64,000 nucleotides of DNA from Cellulomonas sp. WB94 (GTDB lineage Bacteria; Actinomycetota; Actinomycetes; Actinomycetales; Cellulomonadaceae): positions 992,001 through 1,056,000 of the forward strand of contig NZ_QEES01000002.1 in NCBI RefSeq assembly GCF_003115775.1, read 5' to 3'. The notes under the pieces are model-generated. The model was not told the DNA's origin. It worked only from the letters and a program-made list of their open reading frames with translations, and ran no database searches. The position numbers and the translations under genes are program-made. Positions 1-9,893 of the stretch are shown here, one piece after another. Within the stretch, counting starts at the first letter, position 1. Each line of letters opens with the position of its first letter.

Positions 1-842
1 CCGACGAGCTGGTCGACGGTCAGGTCGGGGCGGAGGTCGACCTCGAGGACGCACCGACCGTCGGTATCGAGCGCGTCGCGGATCGCGGCGCCGATCGCGT
101 AGACCGGGCCGCCCTCGATGCCGGTCCGCGTCACCATCGCGTCACCGCGCACCTGCTGACCGCGAGGCCCGCCACGGACGGTCAGCCCGACGTTCTTCAG
201 CGGTGTCCCGGCGAACCGCTCCGCGAACACGTCCGACCAGTTGACGCGCACCCCGACGTTCGCCGGCCGCAGGGGCGTCACCGCCACCCCTCGATCGGAG
301 AACGGGCCGACCCACCCGCCGTCGGAACCCAGACGCGGCCACGACGCGCCGCCCAGCGCGAAGAGCGCCGCGTCCGGGGTGACCTCGATCGTGCCGCCGT
401 CGGCCCCGGTGAAGCTCAGCCGACCCGATTCGCCCGTCCACCCGGTCCACCGCTGCCGTGTCTCGATCCGCACCCCGAGCTCGGCCAGGCGCGCCAGCCA
501 GGCGCGGAACAGCGGTGTCGCCCGGAACGCCTGCGGGAACACCCGCCCGCTCGACCCGACGAACGTCGGCTCGCCCAGACCGGCGCACCAGTCGCGGAGA
601 TCCTCCGGGCCGAACACGTCGAGCATCGGCGCGAGCCGGTCGGCTGATCGGCCGTACCGACCCAGCATCCGGTCCCGGGCCTCGGAGTGCGTGATGTTCA
701 GCCCGCCATGGCCCGCGAGGAGGAACTTGCGGCCGACCGAGGGCATCCGGTCATAGACCGTCACGGTCACTCCGGCCCGGGCCAGCACCTCGGCGGCGAT
801 CAGGCCCGCAGGGCCGCCACCGATGACGGCCGCCGTGCTCAT
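1..842 (-). CDS. NAD(P)/FAD-dependent flavoprotein (TIGR03862-like), 3' end cut by window edge
   Basis: The frame opens at the ATG on 842 and is still open at base 1, so about 280 residues are visible and the C-terminus is missing. Translation starts MSTAAVIGGGPAGLIAAEVL, a Rossmann GxGxxG dinucleotide-binding motif, followed by VGRKFLLAGHGGLNITHSE, the conserved segment of the HI0933/BaiN-type flavoproteins and of the related TIGR03862 group. Members bind FAD; their substrates are mostly undefined. A GAGG sequence lies 9 bases before the ATG and supports the start. The gene is divergent from the TetR gene that follows, and the 278 bases between them show no clear signal. Family assignment is firm; the reaction is unknown. 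Confidence 0.8.
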   Translation of the reverse strand, partial: MSTAAVIGGGPAGLIAAEVLARAGVTVTVYDRMPSVGRKFLLAGHGGLNITHSEARDRMLGRYGRSADRLAPMLDVFGPEDLRDWCAGLGEPTFVGSSGRVFPQAFRATPLFRAWLARLAELGVRIETRQRWTGWTGESGRLSFTGADGGTIEVTPDAALFALGGASWPRLGSDGGWVGPFSDRGVAVTPLRPANVGVRVNWSDVFAERFAGTPLKNVGLTVRGGPRGQQVRGDAMVTRTGIEGGPVYAIGAAIRDALDTDGRCVLEVDLRPDLTVDQLV

Positions 843-1120
843 CGGCCGTACCTCACGAGCTGGACGGTGAGTAGCGGCACCGGCCGAACGTAGCCCACGC
901 GCGACGACCCGTACCAGCGAGACGTCGTCCCGCGGCGACGCCCAGCGGCCGATCCGACGCGACGTGTCGACCGATCGGCCCACCAGGCCCGTCACGGGTC
1001 GGGCGGCTCGACGGCGGTAACCTGACCACGCGACGGGCTCCGCCGTCGGTCGACATCGCGTGGCGGTGCCCCTGGCCCGAACGGTCGCGACGGTCGGCAT
1101 CGAGCACAGGAGTGGACCAG

Positions 1121-1750
1121 ATGAGCGGGGCGCACACAGTGCCGGTGCGGGGCGAGGGCCCGCGGCCCAGGACGTCGACGGGCGAACGCAAGCGGGAGCA
1201 GATCCTCGACGCGTCCGTCCGGGTCTTCGGGACCGGTGGCGCGAGCGCGGTGACCCACCGGGCCGTCGCGAAGGTCGCGCACGTGCCGCTCGGGTCGACG
1301 ACGTACTACTTCACCGACCGCGACGACCTCCTGCTGCAGACCATGGCGCACGCGCGGGCGAGCGAGGCGGTCCGGCTCGCGTCGATCGTCGACGCGCTCG
1401 ACGTGGCCCTGACGATCGACCGGTCGGTCGAGGTGCTCACCGAGATGTTCTTCGACAAGACCGTCGCGGACCCGCTCTACGACCTCGCACTGTTCGAGAT
1501 GTTCATGGAGGCGACCCGGAACGTCACGGTGCGCGAGGAGGCTCGCGAGTGGTCGCGCATGATCGGCTCGCTGGTCGACCGCGTCCTGCCGCCGAGCGAC
1601 CCCGAACTCCCCCGGGACAGCGTCGTGCAGATCGTCGCGTGCCTGGTCGACGGGCTCATGCTCGAGGCGGTCTCGAACGGCGAGCTGACGGTCGCCGACC
1701 TGTCGGACCGGTTGCGTGTCGTCGTCCGGCGCCTGTGCCTCGCGCCGTAG
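1121..1750 (+). CDS. TetR-family regulator, probable regulator of the agmatine operon
   Basis: A 209-aa TetR-type repressor. The N-terminal helix-turn-helix reads ILDASVRVFGTGG followed by VTHRAVAKVAHVPLGSTTYY, including the typical recognition-helix end STTYYF. The C-terminal half is helical and would hold the ligand pocket. A GTG at 1112 is possible, but AGGAG at 1108-1112 sits 8 bases before the ATG at 1121, so that start is preferred. It is co-directional with, and 209 bases upstream of, the permease gene; a double inverted repeat in that gap is its likely operator. In Enterococcus the agmatine pathway is controlled by a LuxR-type AguR, so a TetR regulator here would be a different solution. 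The ligand (agmatine or putrescine) is inferred. Confidence 0.85.
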   Translation: MSGAHTVPVRGEGPRPRTSTGERKREQILDASVRVFGTGGASAVTHRAVAKVAHVPLGSTTYYFTDRDDLLLQTMAHARASEAVRLASIVDALDVALTIDRSVEVLTEMFFDKTVADPLYDLALFEMFMEATRNVTVREEAREWSRMIGSLVDRVLPPSDPELPRDSVVQIVACLVDGLMLEAVSNGELTVADLSDRLRVVVRRLCLAP

Positions 1751-1800
1751 CCATGCCGTCGACGCCGTAAGGACCTTGGTCCCTTGGGGCAGCGGCCGCC

Positions 1801-1845
1801 ACATGTACTTTTGTACAACATCGAATGTTGTACGTTTGTACATGT
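1801..1845. promoter_or_regulatory. Double-dyad operator upstream of the agmatine operon
   Basis: Two 21-base arms (1801-1821 and 1825-1845) form an inverted repeat around CGA, with four mismatches confined to the middle of each arm. Each arm is itself a dyad: TGTAC-TTTT-GTACA at 1804-1817 and TGTAC-GTTT-GTACA at 1829-1842, centres 25 bases apart. The stretch is strikingly AT-rich for this genome and lies 115 bases before the permease ATG. This layout fits a TetR dimer pair; the adjacent TetR protein is the obvious candidate. Confidence 0.7.
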
Positions 1846-1959
1846 CAGACCACGAGCCGCAGTGACCCCGATCACGGCCCGCCCGATCTGATCTCTGCCT
1901 GACGTGCCGCGTCCGAGCGCACCTCGTAGCAACGGTTCGTCACGCAAAGGAGCAGAGCA

Positions 1960-3471
1960 ATGACCGTGCAGACAGACAGGCCTCCGACGGAGGGTCGAGC
2001 GACTGGTCGCCCGGCCTTCCGGATGTTCGACATGGTGCTCTTCTCGGTGGCGGCGATGCTGCTGCTCTCGCAGCTGACCGTGACCGCCGCCGTCGGCCCG
2101 ACCGCGATCTTCTGGACCGTGGCGATCATCATCGTGTTCTTCATCCCGTACGGGCTGGTCACGAGCGAGCTCGGGTCCGCCTACCCCGACGCCGGCGGCA
2201 TCTACGCCTGGGTCGTCCGGGCGTTCGGCAACCGGTGGGGCAGCCGCGTCTCGTGGTGGTACTGGCTCAACGTCGGCCTCTGGGTCCCGAGCGTGTACCT
2301 GATGTTCTCCGGGGCGATCTCGTCGATGTTCTTCGGCGGCGAGCTGAACTTCTGGGTCCAGGTGGCCATCACCGTCACGCTGATCTGGATCAACTTCTGG
2401 GTCAACATCCGCAGCCTCAAGACGGGCACGTGGGTGTCCAACGTCGGCGCCGGCATCACGATCGCCGTGATCGTCGCCCTCGCCATCGCCGGCGGGATCT
2501 ACGCCTCGGCACACGGCTCCGCGACCTCGTGGACCGTCAGCAGCGTCATCCCGACCGACGCGCTCCCCGCCTTCATCGCCGCGCTGCCGATCGTGATCTA
2601 CAACTTCCTCGGCTTCGAGCTCATGTCGTCGGCCTCGACGCAGATGGAGAACCCCAAGCGCGACGTCCCCCGGACGATCGCCATCGCGGGCGTCCTCATC
2701 GGCGGCTTCTACCTCGTCGCCACGATCGGCATGCAGCTGATCTTCCCGGCCGACGAGATCTCCCAGACGACCGGCCTCGTCGACGCGCTGCGTCGCGGCT
2801 TCGGTGACTCGGGGGTCGCGAGCGTCGTGGTCTCGATCCTCGGCATCGGCGCGCTCTTCTGCTTCTTCGCGAGCCTCGTGCCGTGGACCATCGGAGCCAA
2901 CCTCGCCGCCGCGGAGGCCGCCCAGCAGGGTGACCTCCCCCCGATCTTCGCCAAGACGCACGCGACGCGCGGCACCCCGGTCGGTGCGGCGATGCTCTGC
3001 TCGGTCGTCGGCACGGTCTTCACGCTCGGGTACGCCGGCTTGTTCTCGCTGACCGGCGGGGCGATCGACGACGTCTTCTGGAACCTGTTCGCGTTCTCCT
3101 CGGTCATCTTCCTGCTGCCGTACATCGTGATGATGCTGGCGTTCGGCAAGCTGCGCCGTCTCGACCCGGACCGCCCCCGGCCGTACCGCGTCCCGGGTGG
3201 CGTCGTCGTCACCTGGCTCGTGACCTGGATCCCGGCGGTCCTCCTCGCCGCGGCCGCGGTGTTCTTCGTCTGGAACCCGTACGACTTCTCCTTCGCGGTG
3301 ACCGGCTCGATCCTCATCGGCCTCGCGGTGACGGTCGGCATCCAGGAGTACTTCTGCCTGAAGTCGCCCGAGTGGACCCGCCTGCGCGCCCTCGAGCGCG
3401 GCGACGACCCCGAGACGGCGCGTCAGTTCGCTGACGTCGCCCCGCTGGCCCTGGAAGGAAACGCACCATGA
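1960..3471 (+). CDS. APC-superfamily amino acid/polyamine permease, likely agmatine/putrescine transport
   Basis: A 503-aa integral membrane protein with about 12 hydrophobic segments, beginning after a short polar N-terminus. The segment [21 protein letters not shown] matches the conserved APC-family region at TM2-3, and [20 protein letters not shown] is the typical loop before TM7. AAAGGAG stands 7-8 bases before the ATG. Its stop codon overlaps the aguA start (ATGA), so the two are translationally coupled. In known agmatine-deiminase operons the permease (AguD) exchanges agmatine for putrescine; the same role is inferred here from context, not from specificity residues. Confidence 0.85.
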   Translation: MTVQTDRPPTEGRATGRPAFRMFDMVLFSVAAMLLLSQLTVTAAVGPTAIFWTVAIIIVFFIPYGLVTSELGSAYPDAGGIYAWVVRAFGNRWGSRVSWWYWLNVGLWVPSVYLMFSGAISSMFFGGELNFWVQVAITVTLIWINFWVNIRSLKTGTWVSNVGAGITIAVIVALAIAGGIYASAHGSATSWTVSSVIPTDALPAFIAALPIVIYNFLGFELMSSASTQMENPKRDVPRTIAIAGVLIGGFYLVATIGMQLIFPADEISQTTGLVDALRRGFGDSGVASVVVSILGIGALFCFFASLVPWTIGANLAAAEAAQQGDLPPIFAKTHATRGTPVGAAMLCSVVGTVFTLGYAGLFSLTGGAIDDVFWNLFAFSSVIFLLPYIVMMLAFGKLRRLDPDRPRPYRVPGGVVVTWLVTWIPAVLLAAAAVFFVWNPYDFSFAVTGSILIGLAVTVGIQEYFCLKSPEWTRLRALERGDDPETARQFADVAPLALEGNAP

Positions 3472-4565
3472 CGCACACCCTCGCCTCCACCCCCGCGGCA
3501 GACGGCTACCGGATGCCGGCGGAGTGGGCTCACCACAGCGGCTGCTGGCTCATCTGGCCGGAGCGGCCGGACAACTGGCGCCTCGGCGGCAAGCCGGCAC
3601 AGGCCGCGTTCACCGCCGTCGCGACGGCGATCGCCGGCACCGAGGCCGTCACCGTCGCGGTGTCCGCCCGGCAGTACGACAACGCCCGCAGCGAGCTCCC
3701 GGAGACCGTCCGGGTCGTCGAGATGTCCAACGACGACTCGTGGATCCGGGACTGCGGCCCGACCTTCGTCGTGAACGGCGACGGCGACGTGCGCGGGGTC
3801 GACTGGGACTTCAACGCCTGGGGCGGTCTCGTCGACGGGCTCTACTTCCCCTGGGCCGCCGACGACGCCGTCGCCCGCAAGGTCCTCGAGATCGAGGGGA
3901 TCGACCGCTACAAGGCGCCCTTCGTCCTGGAGGGCGGGTCGATCGACGTCGACGGCGAGGGAACCCTCCTCGTCACCGCCGAGTGCCTCCTGTCGCCCGG
4001 TCGCAACCCCGACCTGACGCAGGCGGAGATCGAGGGCCTGCTGCGTGACCACCTCGGGGTCGACGTCGTGGTGTGGCTGCCGTTCGGCGTCTACCTCGAC
4101 GAGACCAACGGCCACGTGGACAACTTCTGCCGGTTCGTCGAGCCCGGCAAGGTCATGCTCACGTGGACCGACGACCCGACCGACCCGCAGTACGAGCGGT
4201 CGGCGGCCGCCCTGAAGGTCCTCGAGTCGACGCTCGACGCCCGCGGGCGCAGCATCGAGGTCGTCAAGATCCACCAGCCCGGACCGATCTTCATCACCGA
4301 CGAGGAGTCCGGCGGCGTCGACTCGATCGCGGGCACCCTCCCGCGGGAGGCCGGCGACCGGCTGGCCGGCTCGTACGTCAACTCGTACATCGGCAACGAC
4401 GTCGTCGTGCTCCCGGTGTTCGACGACCCGCACGACGACGCGGCCGTCGCCGCCTACACCGAGCTGTTCGCCCCGCGGCGGGTCGTCACCGTCCCGGGCC
4501 GGGAGATCCTCCTCGGCGGCGGCAACGTGCACTGCATCACCCAGCAGCAGCCCTCGGGTCGCTGA
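3468..4565 (+). CDS. aguA: Agmatine deiminase
   Basis: A 365-aa enzyme hydrolysing agmatine to N-carbamoylputrescine and ammonia. Family marks seen: [18 protein letters not shown] near the N-terminus, [14 protein letters not shown] (substrate-binding Asp region), [14 protein letters not shown] with the catalytic His, and the terminal [11 protein letters not shown] with the nucleophilic Cys at residue 356. Length is that of the family. It overlaps the permease stop by four bases and is followed after 148 bases by the carbamoyltransferase, with a strong hairpin in between. Complete active site; function is confident. Confidence 0.95.
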   Translation: MTHTLASTPAADGYRMPAEWAHHSGCWLIWPERPDNWRLGGKPAQAAFTAVATAIAGTEAVTVAVSARQYDNARSELPETVRVVEMSNDDSWIRDCGPTFVVNGDGDVRGVDWDFNAWGGLVDGLYFPWAADDAVARKVLEIEGIDRYKAPFVLEGGSIDVDGEGTLLVTAECLLSPGRNPDLTQAEIEGLLRDHLGVDVVVWLPFGVYLDETNGHVDNFCRFVEPGKVMLTWTDDPTDPQYERSAAALKVLESTLDARGRSIEVVKIHQPGPIFITDEESGGVDSIAGTLPREAGDRLAGSYVNSYIGNDVVVLPVFDDPHDDAAVAAYTELFAPRRVVTVPGREILLGGGNVHCITQQQPSGR

Positions 4566-4574
4566 CGCGGGAGC

Positions 4575-4602
4575 GGACGGGGCGTCACGCGGCGCCCCGT
4601 CC
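4575..4602 (+). terminator. Intercistronic hairpin between aguA and ptcA
   Basis: A 10-bp perfect stem (GGACGGGGCG / CGCCCCGTCC) with an 8-base loop begins 9 bases after the aguA stop. No T-run follows and the next gene continues in the same direction, so it more likely attenuates or stabilises the upstream transcript than ends the operon. Confidence 0.5.
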
Positions 4603-4713
4603 GACCCCCGCCCACGCCTCTCCCCCGCAGCTCCGCGGTCCACGTCCCGACCTTCGGCGACACCCGGCCGTGCTCTGCCATGCCCTCACACCGACCCTGC
4701 AAAGGACACGACC

Positions 4714-5724
4714 ATGACCGCACGCGACTTCATCGACACGCAGGACCTCACGAAGGACGAGATCCTCGACATCGTCCACCTCGGGCTCAGCCTCAAGAAG
4801 TGCGTCGCCGTCGGCTACTTCCCGCCGCTGCTGCACGGCCGGACCCTCGGGATGATCTTCGAGCAGTCCTCGACACGGACGCGGGTGTCCTTCGAGACCG
4901 CGATGTCCCAGCTCGGGGGGCACGCGCAGTACCTGGCCCCCGGCCAGATCCAGCTCGGCGGGCACGAGTCGATCGAGGACACCGCCCGCGTGCTGTCCCG
5001 GCTCGTCGACGTCATCATGGCGCGCGTCGCCCGGCACCAGACCGTCGTCGACCTCGCCCGGTACGCCACGGTCCCGGTCCTCAACGGGATGTCGGACTAC
5101 AACCACCCCACGCAGGAGATCGGCGACCTGATCACGATGGTCGAGCACCTGCCGCGCGGCAAGCGGCTCGAGGACTGCAAGGTGGTCTTCGTGGGTGACG
5201 CGACCCAGGTGTGCGCGTCGCTCATGATGATCACGACGAAGATGGGCATGGAGTTCGTCCAGCTCGGCCCGGAGGGCTTCCAGCTCCGGGACGAGCTGCA
5301 GCAGATCGGGCAGCAGAACTGCGTCGTCTCAGGAGGCAGCATGTTCGTGACCGACGACCCCCACACGGCCCTCGAGGGTGCCGACTTCGTCTACACCGAC
5401 GTCTGGTACGGCGACTACGAGGCGGAGCTCGGCGAGGCGGAGCGGCTGGCGGCCTTCATGCCGAAGTACCAGGTGAACGCCGAGCTCATGGCGATCGCGA
5501 GCCCGGCGGCGAAGTTCATGCACTGCCTGCCGGCGACCCGCGGCGAGGAGGTCACCGACGACGTCCTCGACGGGGACCACTCGATCGCGTTCGACGAGGC
5601 CGGTAACCGCCTCACCGCTCAGCGCGCCCTGCTCGTGTACTTCCTGCGCCCCGAGCTGTCGAACCCGATCAAGGTCGACGCGGCCAAGGCCGAGCTCGAG
5701 ACGCTCCTCGCCGGGATCCTCTGA
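4714..5724 (+). CDS. ptcA: Putrescine carbamoyltransferase
   Basis: A 336-aa transcarbamylase. The carbamoyl-phosphate loop STRTR is at residues 53-57, and [11 protein letters not shown], the motif that separates putrescine carbamoyltransferases from ornithine enzymes, lies near residues 270-280. A conserved [16 protein letters not shown] segment is also present. It phosphorolyses N-carbamoylputrescine to putrescine plus carbamoyl phosphate. AAAGGA lies upstream of the ATG. The position between agmatine deiminase and carbamate kinase confirms a catabolic, ATP-yielding role. The C-terminus extends as the extra helix usual for this family. Confidence 0.93.
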   Translation: MTARDFIDTQDLTKDEILDIVHLGLSLKKCVAVGYFPPLLHGRTLGMIFEQSSTRTRVSFETAMSQLGGHAQYLAPGQIQLGGHESIEDTARVLSRLVDVIMARVARHQTVVDLARYATVPVLNGMSDYNHPTQEIGDLITMVEHLPRGKRLEDCKVVFVGDATQVCASLMMITTKMGMEFVQLGPEGFQLRDELQQIGQQNCVVSGGSMFVTDDPHTALEGADFVYTDVWYGDYEAELGEAERLAAFMPKYQVNAELMAIASPAAKFMHCLPATRGEEVTDDVLDGDHSIAFDEAGNRLTAQRALLVYFLRPELSNPIKVDAAKAELETLLAGIL

Positions 5725-5733
5725 GGCGCGGCG

Positions 5734-6672
5734 ATGTCACGCATCGTCATCGCCCTGGGCGGCAACGCGCTGGGCAGCACCGCGGAGGAGCAGCGCACCT
5801 GCATCGACGCGGCCACCCCGTCCCTCGTCGGGCTGATCGCCCAGGGGCACGAGATCATCGTGTCCCACGGCAACGGGCCGCAGGTCGGCGCCATCAGCCT
5901 GGCCTTCGAGGTCGCGTCCCAGCACACCGACCGGGTGCCGCGCATGGAGCTGCCCGAGTGCACGGCCATGAGCCAGGGGTACATCGGGTACCACCTGCAG
6001 CAGGGGATCGCGAAGGAGCTGCGGCGGGTCAGCATGCCCTGGCACGTCGCCTCCGTCGTGACGCAGGTCGAGGTCGCGGCCGACGACCCGGCCTTCGCTG
6101 CGCCGAGCAAGCCCATCGGCGGGTTCTACGACGAGGCCGACGCGCGGGCCATGATGGCCACGCAGCCGGGACTGGTCATGGTCGAGGACTCCGGGCGGGG
6201 GTGGCGGACCGTCGTCGCGTCACCGCGCCCGGTGGACATCGTCGAGCGGGACTCGATCCTCAACCTGCTGGACCACGAGTTCATCGTGGTCGCGTGCGGC
6301 GGCGGCGGGATCCCCGTGGTCAAGGACGCGGCGGGCGACTACCACGGGGTGCCGGCCGTGATCGACAAGGACTTCGCATCCTCGAAGCTCGCCGAGGTGG
6401 TCGGTGCCGACTTCCTGTTCATCCTCACCGCGGTCGACCGCGTCGCGATCGGCTTCGGCACCCCCGAGCAGCGCGACCTCGAGGACCTCGACCTCGTCAC
6501 GGCGCAGCGCTACGTGGACGACGGGTGCTTCGGCGCAGGGTCGATGCTGCCCAAGGTCCAGGCGGCGATGGAGTTCGCCGCGAGCGGCCCCGGCCGCAGG
6601 GCCGTGATCTGCTCGCTCGAGAAGGCCCCGCTCGCCATGCGCGGCGAGAGCGGGACCGTGATCCACGGGTAG
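5734..6672 (+). CDS. arcC: Carbamate kinase
   Basis: A 312-aa amino-acid-kinase fold protein: IVIALGGNALG at the N-terminus, VSHGNGPQVG, and GGGGIPVV are the nucleotide and carbamoyl-phosphate contacts of carbamate kinases. It converts carbamoyl phosphate and ADP to ATP, CO2 and ammonia, the energy-conserving last step of the agmatine pathway. It starts 9 bases after the ptcA stop and is the last gene of the operon. Length and motifs are complete. No clear terminator was seen in the 120 bases that follow. Confidence 0.94.
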   Translation: MSRIVIALGGNALGSTAEEQRTCIDAATPSLVGLIAQGHEIIVSHGNGPQVGAISLAFEVASQHTDRVPRMELPECTAMSQGYIGYHLQQGIAKELRRVSMPWHVASVVTQVEVAADDPAFAAPSKPIGGFYDEADARAMMATQPGLVMVEDSGRGWRTVVASPRPVDIVERDSILNLLDHEFIVVACGGGGIPVVKDAAGDYHGVPAVIDKDFASSKLAEVVGADFLFILTAVDRVAIGFGTPEQRDLEDLDLVTAQRYVDDGCFGAGSMLPKVQAAMEFAASGPGRRAVICSLEKAPLAMRGESGTVIHG

Positions 6673-6792
6673 CCCTCGACGGTGCTGGCGCGGGTGGGCC
6701 GACTCGACCGAGAACCAGGCTGTGGCTCGCTAGAGTGACCTCACCTTCCGGAACTAGCGACGGCCTCGGCCGCCGGTCGCAGGAGACGCCGC

Positions 6793-7860
6793 ATGTCGGT
6801 CGACGCTTCGCCCCTCGGGGTGCGGCCCACGGGCCCGGCACCCGCCGGCATCCGCCGCGTCACCGGCACGGACGTGGCCCGCGCCGCCGGCGTCTCGCAG
6901 AAGACCGTCTCGCGCGTCGTGAACCACGACCCGCAGGTCAGCCCCGACGTCCGTCGGCGCGTCCAGGAGGCCATCGAGTCGCTCGGCTACCGCCCCAACA
7001 CGGCGGCCCGGTCGTTGCTGCTGGGCCGCAGCCGGACGGTCGGGCTGCTGACCCTCGGCAGCGCGGCCTACGGTCCGGCGTCGCTCGCCATCGCGACGGG
7101 TCGGGCGGTCAGCGCCGCGGGCTACGGGCTGCGCGTCGTCAACACGTTCGACCTCGACGCGGAGACCCTGGAGAACGGTCTCGTGTCGCTGCTCGACCAG
7201 GGGGTCGACGCGATCGTGGTCAACGAGCCGACGGCCATGTTCCGGTCGCGACGCCACGGCCTGGCCGTTCCCGTGCTCAGCCTGTCGGGACCCCTCCACC
7301 TGTCCGCGACCGAGCTCGTCGTCGCGACCGACGAGACGAGCGGGGTCACCGAAGCGGTGAACCACCTGCTCGGCCTCGGGCACGTCACCGTCCACCACAT
7401 CGGGGGGCCCAAGGACTGGCCGTCCGCCGTGCGACGGACGGACGCGTGGCGAGCAGCCCTGCAGGCCGCGGGCCGTGACGTGCCGGACGTGCTGCAGGGT
7501 GACTGGTCGCTGGCCTCCGGCTTCGAGGCCGGCCGCGCGCTCGCCCAGCGGCCCGGCGTGACGGCGGTCTTCGCCGCGAACGACCACATGGCCATCGGTC
7601 TCGCGCGCGCGCTCCAGGACGCCGGTCGGCGCGTGCCCGACGACGTCAGCATCGTCGGCTACGACGACGTGCCGGAGGCCGCCTTCCTGCTGCGCGCGCT
7701 GACGACCGTGCGCCAGGACCTCACCGTCGCGGCCGTGCGCGGCGTCGAGCTCCTCGTGCAGGTCCTCGAAGGGCGACGTGACCACGGCCTGCTCGAGGCG
7801 ATCCCGACCCATCTGGTCGTCCGTGAGACCACCGGGCCGGCACCCGCTCCCTCAGACTGA
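6793..7860 (+). CDS. LacI-family regulator (copy A)
   Basis: A 355-aa LacI/GalR repressor: HTH DVARAAGVSQKTVSRVVN at about residues 23-40, hinge LGYRPNTAARSL, and a periplasmic-binding-protein-like sugar domain ending in SIVGYDDVPEAAFLLRAL. It is clearly paralogous to the regulator at 15453-16490. It is convergent with the GH42 genes, so it may regulate them in trans. Upstream, the palindrome TTCCGGAA (6746-6753) lies between CGCTAG (6728-6733) and CTAGCG (6754-6759), a possible autoregulatory site of low certainty. AGGAG precedes the ATG. Confidence 0.88.
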   Translation: MSVDASPLGVRPTGPAPAGIRRVTGTDVARAAGVSQKTVSRVVNHDPQVSPDVRRRVQEAIESLGYRPNTAARSLLLGRSRTVGLLTLGSAAYGPASLAIATGRAVSAAGYGLRVVNTFDLDAETLENGLVSLLDQGVDAIVVNEPTAMFRSRRHGLAVPVLSLSGPLHLSATELVVATDETSGVTEAVNHLLGLGHVTVHHIGGPKDWPSAVRRTDAWRAALQAAGRDVPDVLQGDWSLASGFEAGRALAQRPGVTAVFAANDHMAIGLARALQDAGRRVPDDVSIVGYDDVPEAAFLLRALTTVRQDLTVAAVRGVELLVQVLEGRRDHGLLEAIPTHLVVRETTGPAPAPSD

Positions 7861-7883
7861 GCGGGACCGGCCCCGGCCCGCCG

Positions 7884-9893
7884 TCAGGCACCCTCGCGCA
7901 GGACGACGACGCCGCGGGCGGGCACGAGGTCACCGCGCCCGTGCGTGCCGCCTCCGACGAGGTCGACCCCGACCGCCTGCAGCGGAAGGTCGGCGTCCGT
8001 GTGGTTGAGGGCGAACAGCCAGCGGCCCGACTCCCCCGTCCGCCGTACGACCTCGAGCCCACCAGGCTGCTCGACGACGGGCGCGACCCCCGCGGCGTCG
8101 ACCACGCGACCGACGAGGGCTGCGAGCGCCGGTCCGTCGAGCCGCGTCGACAGGTACCAGGCCGCTCCTCCGCCGTCCACGGTTCGCCGCGTGATCGCGG
8201 GACCGCCGGCCGCCGGGCCGTCGGTGTACGTGGCCAGCACCTCGGCGTCGGCGGCGGTGAACCGCTCGGTCCACACCTCGCCGGTGGCCCCGTCGCTCAG
8301 CCGGACCGTGCCGTTCTCGCGCAGCGGGGCGAACTCCTCGACCCGCACGCCGAGCAGGTCCCGGAACGCTCCGGGGTAGCCGCCCAGCAGCACGCGGTCG
8401 GACTCGTCGACGATGCCCGAGAAGTACGAGACGAGCACGTGACCGCCGTGCGCCACCACGGCCGCGAGCCGGTCGGACAGGTCCGTCGGCGCGAGGTAGA
8501 GCGTCGGGACCAGGACGACGTCGTAGCCGTCGAGGTCCGACGTCGCGGGCAGCACGTCGACCACGACGCCCGCGTCGAGCAGCGCGCCGTGGAGGCGCCG
8601 GGCCAGGTCGAGGTAGTGCAGGTCGACCGTCGGGTGGGCCTCGAGGTCGGTCGCCCACCAGGCCTGCGTGTCCCACAGCAGCGCGACGCGCGCCTTCTCG
8701 ACGACGCTCCCCCGCACCTCCGCCAGGCGTCCGAGCGTGGCACCGAGGCCCACGACCTCACGGAACCGGTCGGAGTCGGCGCCGGCGTGCGGCACCATGC
8801 CGGAGTGGTACTTCTCGGCACCCGCCCGGGACTGCCGCCACTGGAAGAACAGCACCCCGTCCGCACCGCGGGCCACGTGCTGCAGGGAGTTGCGCAGCAT
8901 CTCGCCGGGCTCCTTGGCCAGGTTGCGCGGCTGCCAGTTCACCGCGCTGGTCGAGTGCTCCATGAGCAGCCACGGGTCACCGCCGGCCAGCCCCCGGAGC
9001 CGGTCGGCGCTGAACGCCAGCTCGGCCCAGCCGCGCGGGTCGTCGGCCTTGAGGTAGTGGTCGTTCGACACGATGTCGAGCAGCGGGGTGGTCGTCGTGT
9101 AGTCGATCTGGTGGAAGTCGCCCATGACCATGTAGTTGGTGGTCACCGGCAGGTGCGGCGTGACCTCGCGGAGCACGGCCGCCTCGGCCTCGAGGTGGTC
9201 GACGAACGCGTCCGACGAGAACCGGTCGAAGTCGAGCGTCTGGCCGGGGTTGGAGATCGTTGTCGTGCGACGCGGCGGCAGGACCTGCTCGAACGACGCG
9301 TAGCGCTGACCCCAGAACGCCGTGCCCCAGGCGAGGTTGAGAGCGTCGATGTCGGCGTACCTCGCGGCCAGCCAGTCGCGGAACGCGGCCGCCGACACGT
9401 CGCAGTAGCAGCGCCCGTTGTGGCAGGCGAACTCGTTGGACACGTGCCACATGCGGACCGCGGGGTGGTGGCCGTAGCGTTCCGCGACGACGCGCGCGAT
9501 CCGGGTGGCGTGCTCGCGGATGACCGGGGAGCTCACGCACCACGACTCGCGGCTGCCATGGGTGTAGCGCAGACCGTCCGCGTCGACCGGCAGCATCTCG
9601 GGGTGGGCCAGGTGCAGCCACACGGGCGGTGCGGCGCTGGGCGTGGCGAGGTCGACACCGATCCCGGCCTCGTGCAGCAGGTCGACGATGCGGTCGAGCC
9701 AGCCGAACTCGAACCGTCCCTCCTCCGGCTCCAGCTGACCCCACGAGAAGATGCCCAGGCTCACGAGGTTCACGCCGGCCTGGCGCATGAGCGCGACGTC
9801 GTCGGCCCACACCTCCTCGGGCCACTGCTCGGGGTTGTAGTCGGCGCCGTACGCGATGCCGTCCGTGGGCCACGGGCCCGCCCAGCGCGTCAT
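7884..9893 (-). CDS. GH42 beta-galactosidase (copy 1)
   Basis: A 669-aa cytoplasmic GH42 enzyme. The TIM-barrel catalytic residues are visible: acid/base Glu154 in HVSNEFACH and nucleophile Glu312 in LLMEHSTSAVNW. A cysteine cluster (CHNGRCYCD plus SWCVS) matches the zinc site of many GH42 enzymes. The trimerisation domain with YFSGIVDESDRV and a C-terminal beta domain follow. The start is set at 9893 because the ATG overlaps the stop of the preceding GH42 gene (ATGA). It is the last gene of the galactoside operon and faces LacI copy A. Release of galactose from beta-galactosides is well supported; the exact substrate is not. Confidence 0.93.
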   Translation of the reverse strand: MTRWAGPWPTDGIAYGADYNPEQWPEEVWADDVALMRQAGVNLVSLGIFSWGQLEPEEGRFEFGWLDRIVDLLHEAGIGVDLATPSAAPPVWLHLAHPEMLPVDADGLRYTHGSRESWCVSSPVIREHATRIARVVAERYGHHPAVRMWHVSNEFACHNGRCYCDVSAAAFRDWLAARYADIDALNLAWGTAFWGQRYASFEQVLPPRRTTTISNPGQTLDFDRFSSDAFVDHLEAEAAVLREVTPHLPVTTNYMVMGDFHQIDYTTTTPLLDIVSNDHYLKADDPRGWAELAFSADRLRGLAGGDPWLLMEHSTSAVNWQPRNLAKEPGEMLRNSLQHVARGADGVLFFQWRQSRAGAEKYHSGMVPHAGADSDRFREVVGLGATLGRLAEVRGSVVEKARVALLWDTQAWWATDLEAHPTVDLHYLDLARRLHGALLDAGVVVDVLPATSDLDGYDVVLVPTLYLAPTDLSDRLAAVVAHGGHVLVSYFSGIVDESDRVLLGGYPGAFRDLLGVRVEEFAPLRENGTVRLSDGATGEVWTERFTAADAEVLATYTDGPAAGGPAITRRTVDGGGAAWYLSTRLDGPALAALVGRVVDAAGVAPVVEQPGGLEVVRRTGESGRWLFALNHTDADLPLQAVGVDLVGGGTHGRGDLVPARGVVVLREGA

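Noticed and set aside
7861-7883. Terminator between LacI copy A and the GH42 gene
   Set aside because: Only a short, bulged GC stem can be drawn; too weak to call.
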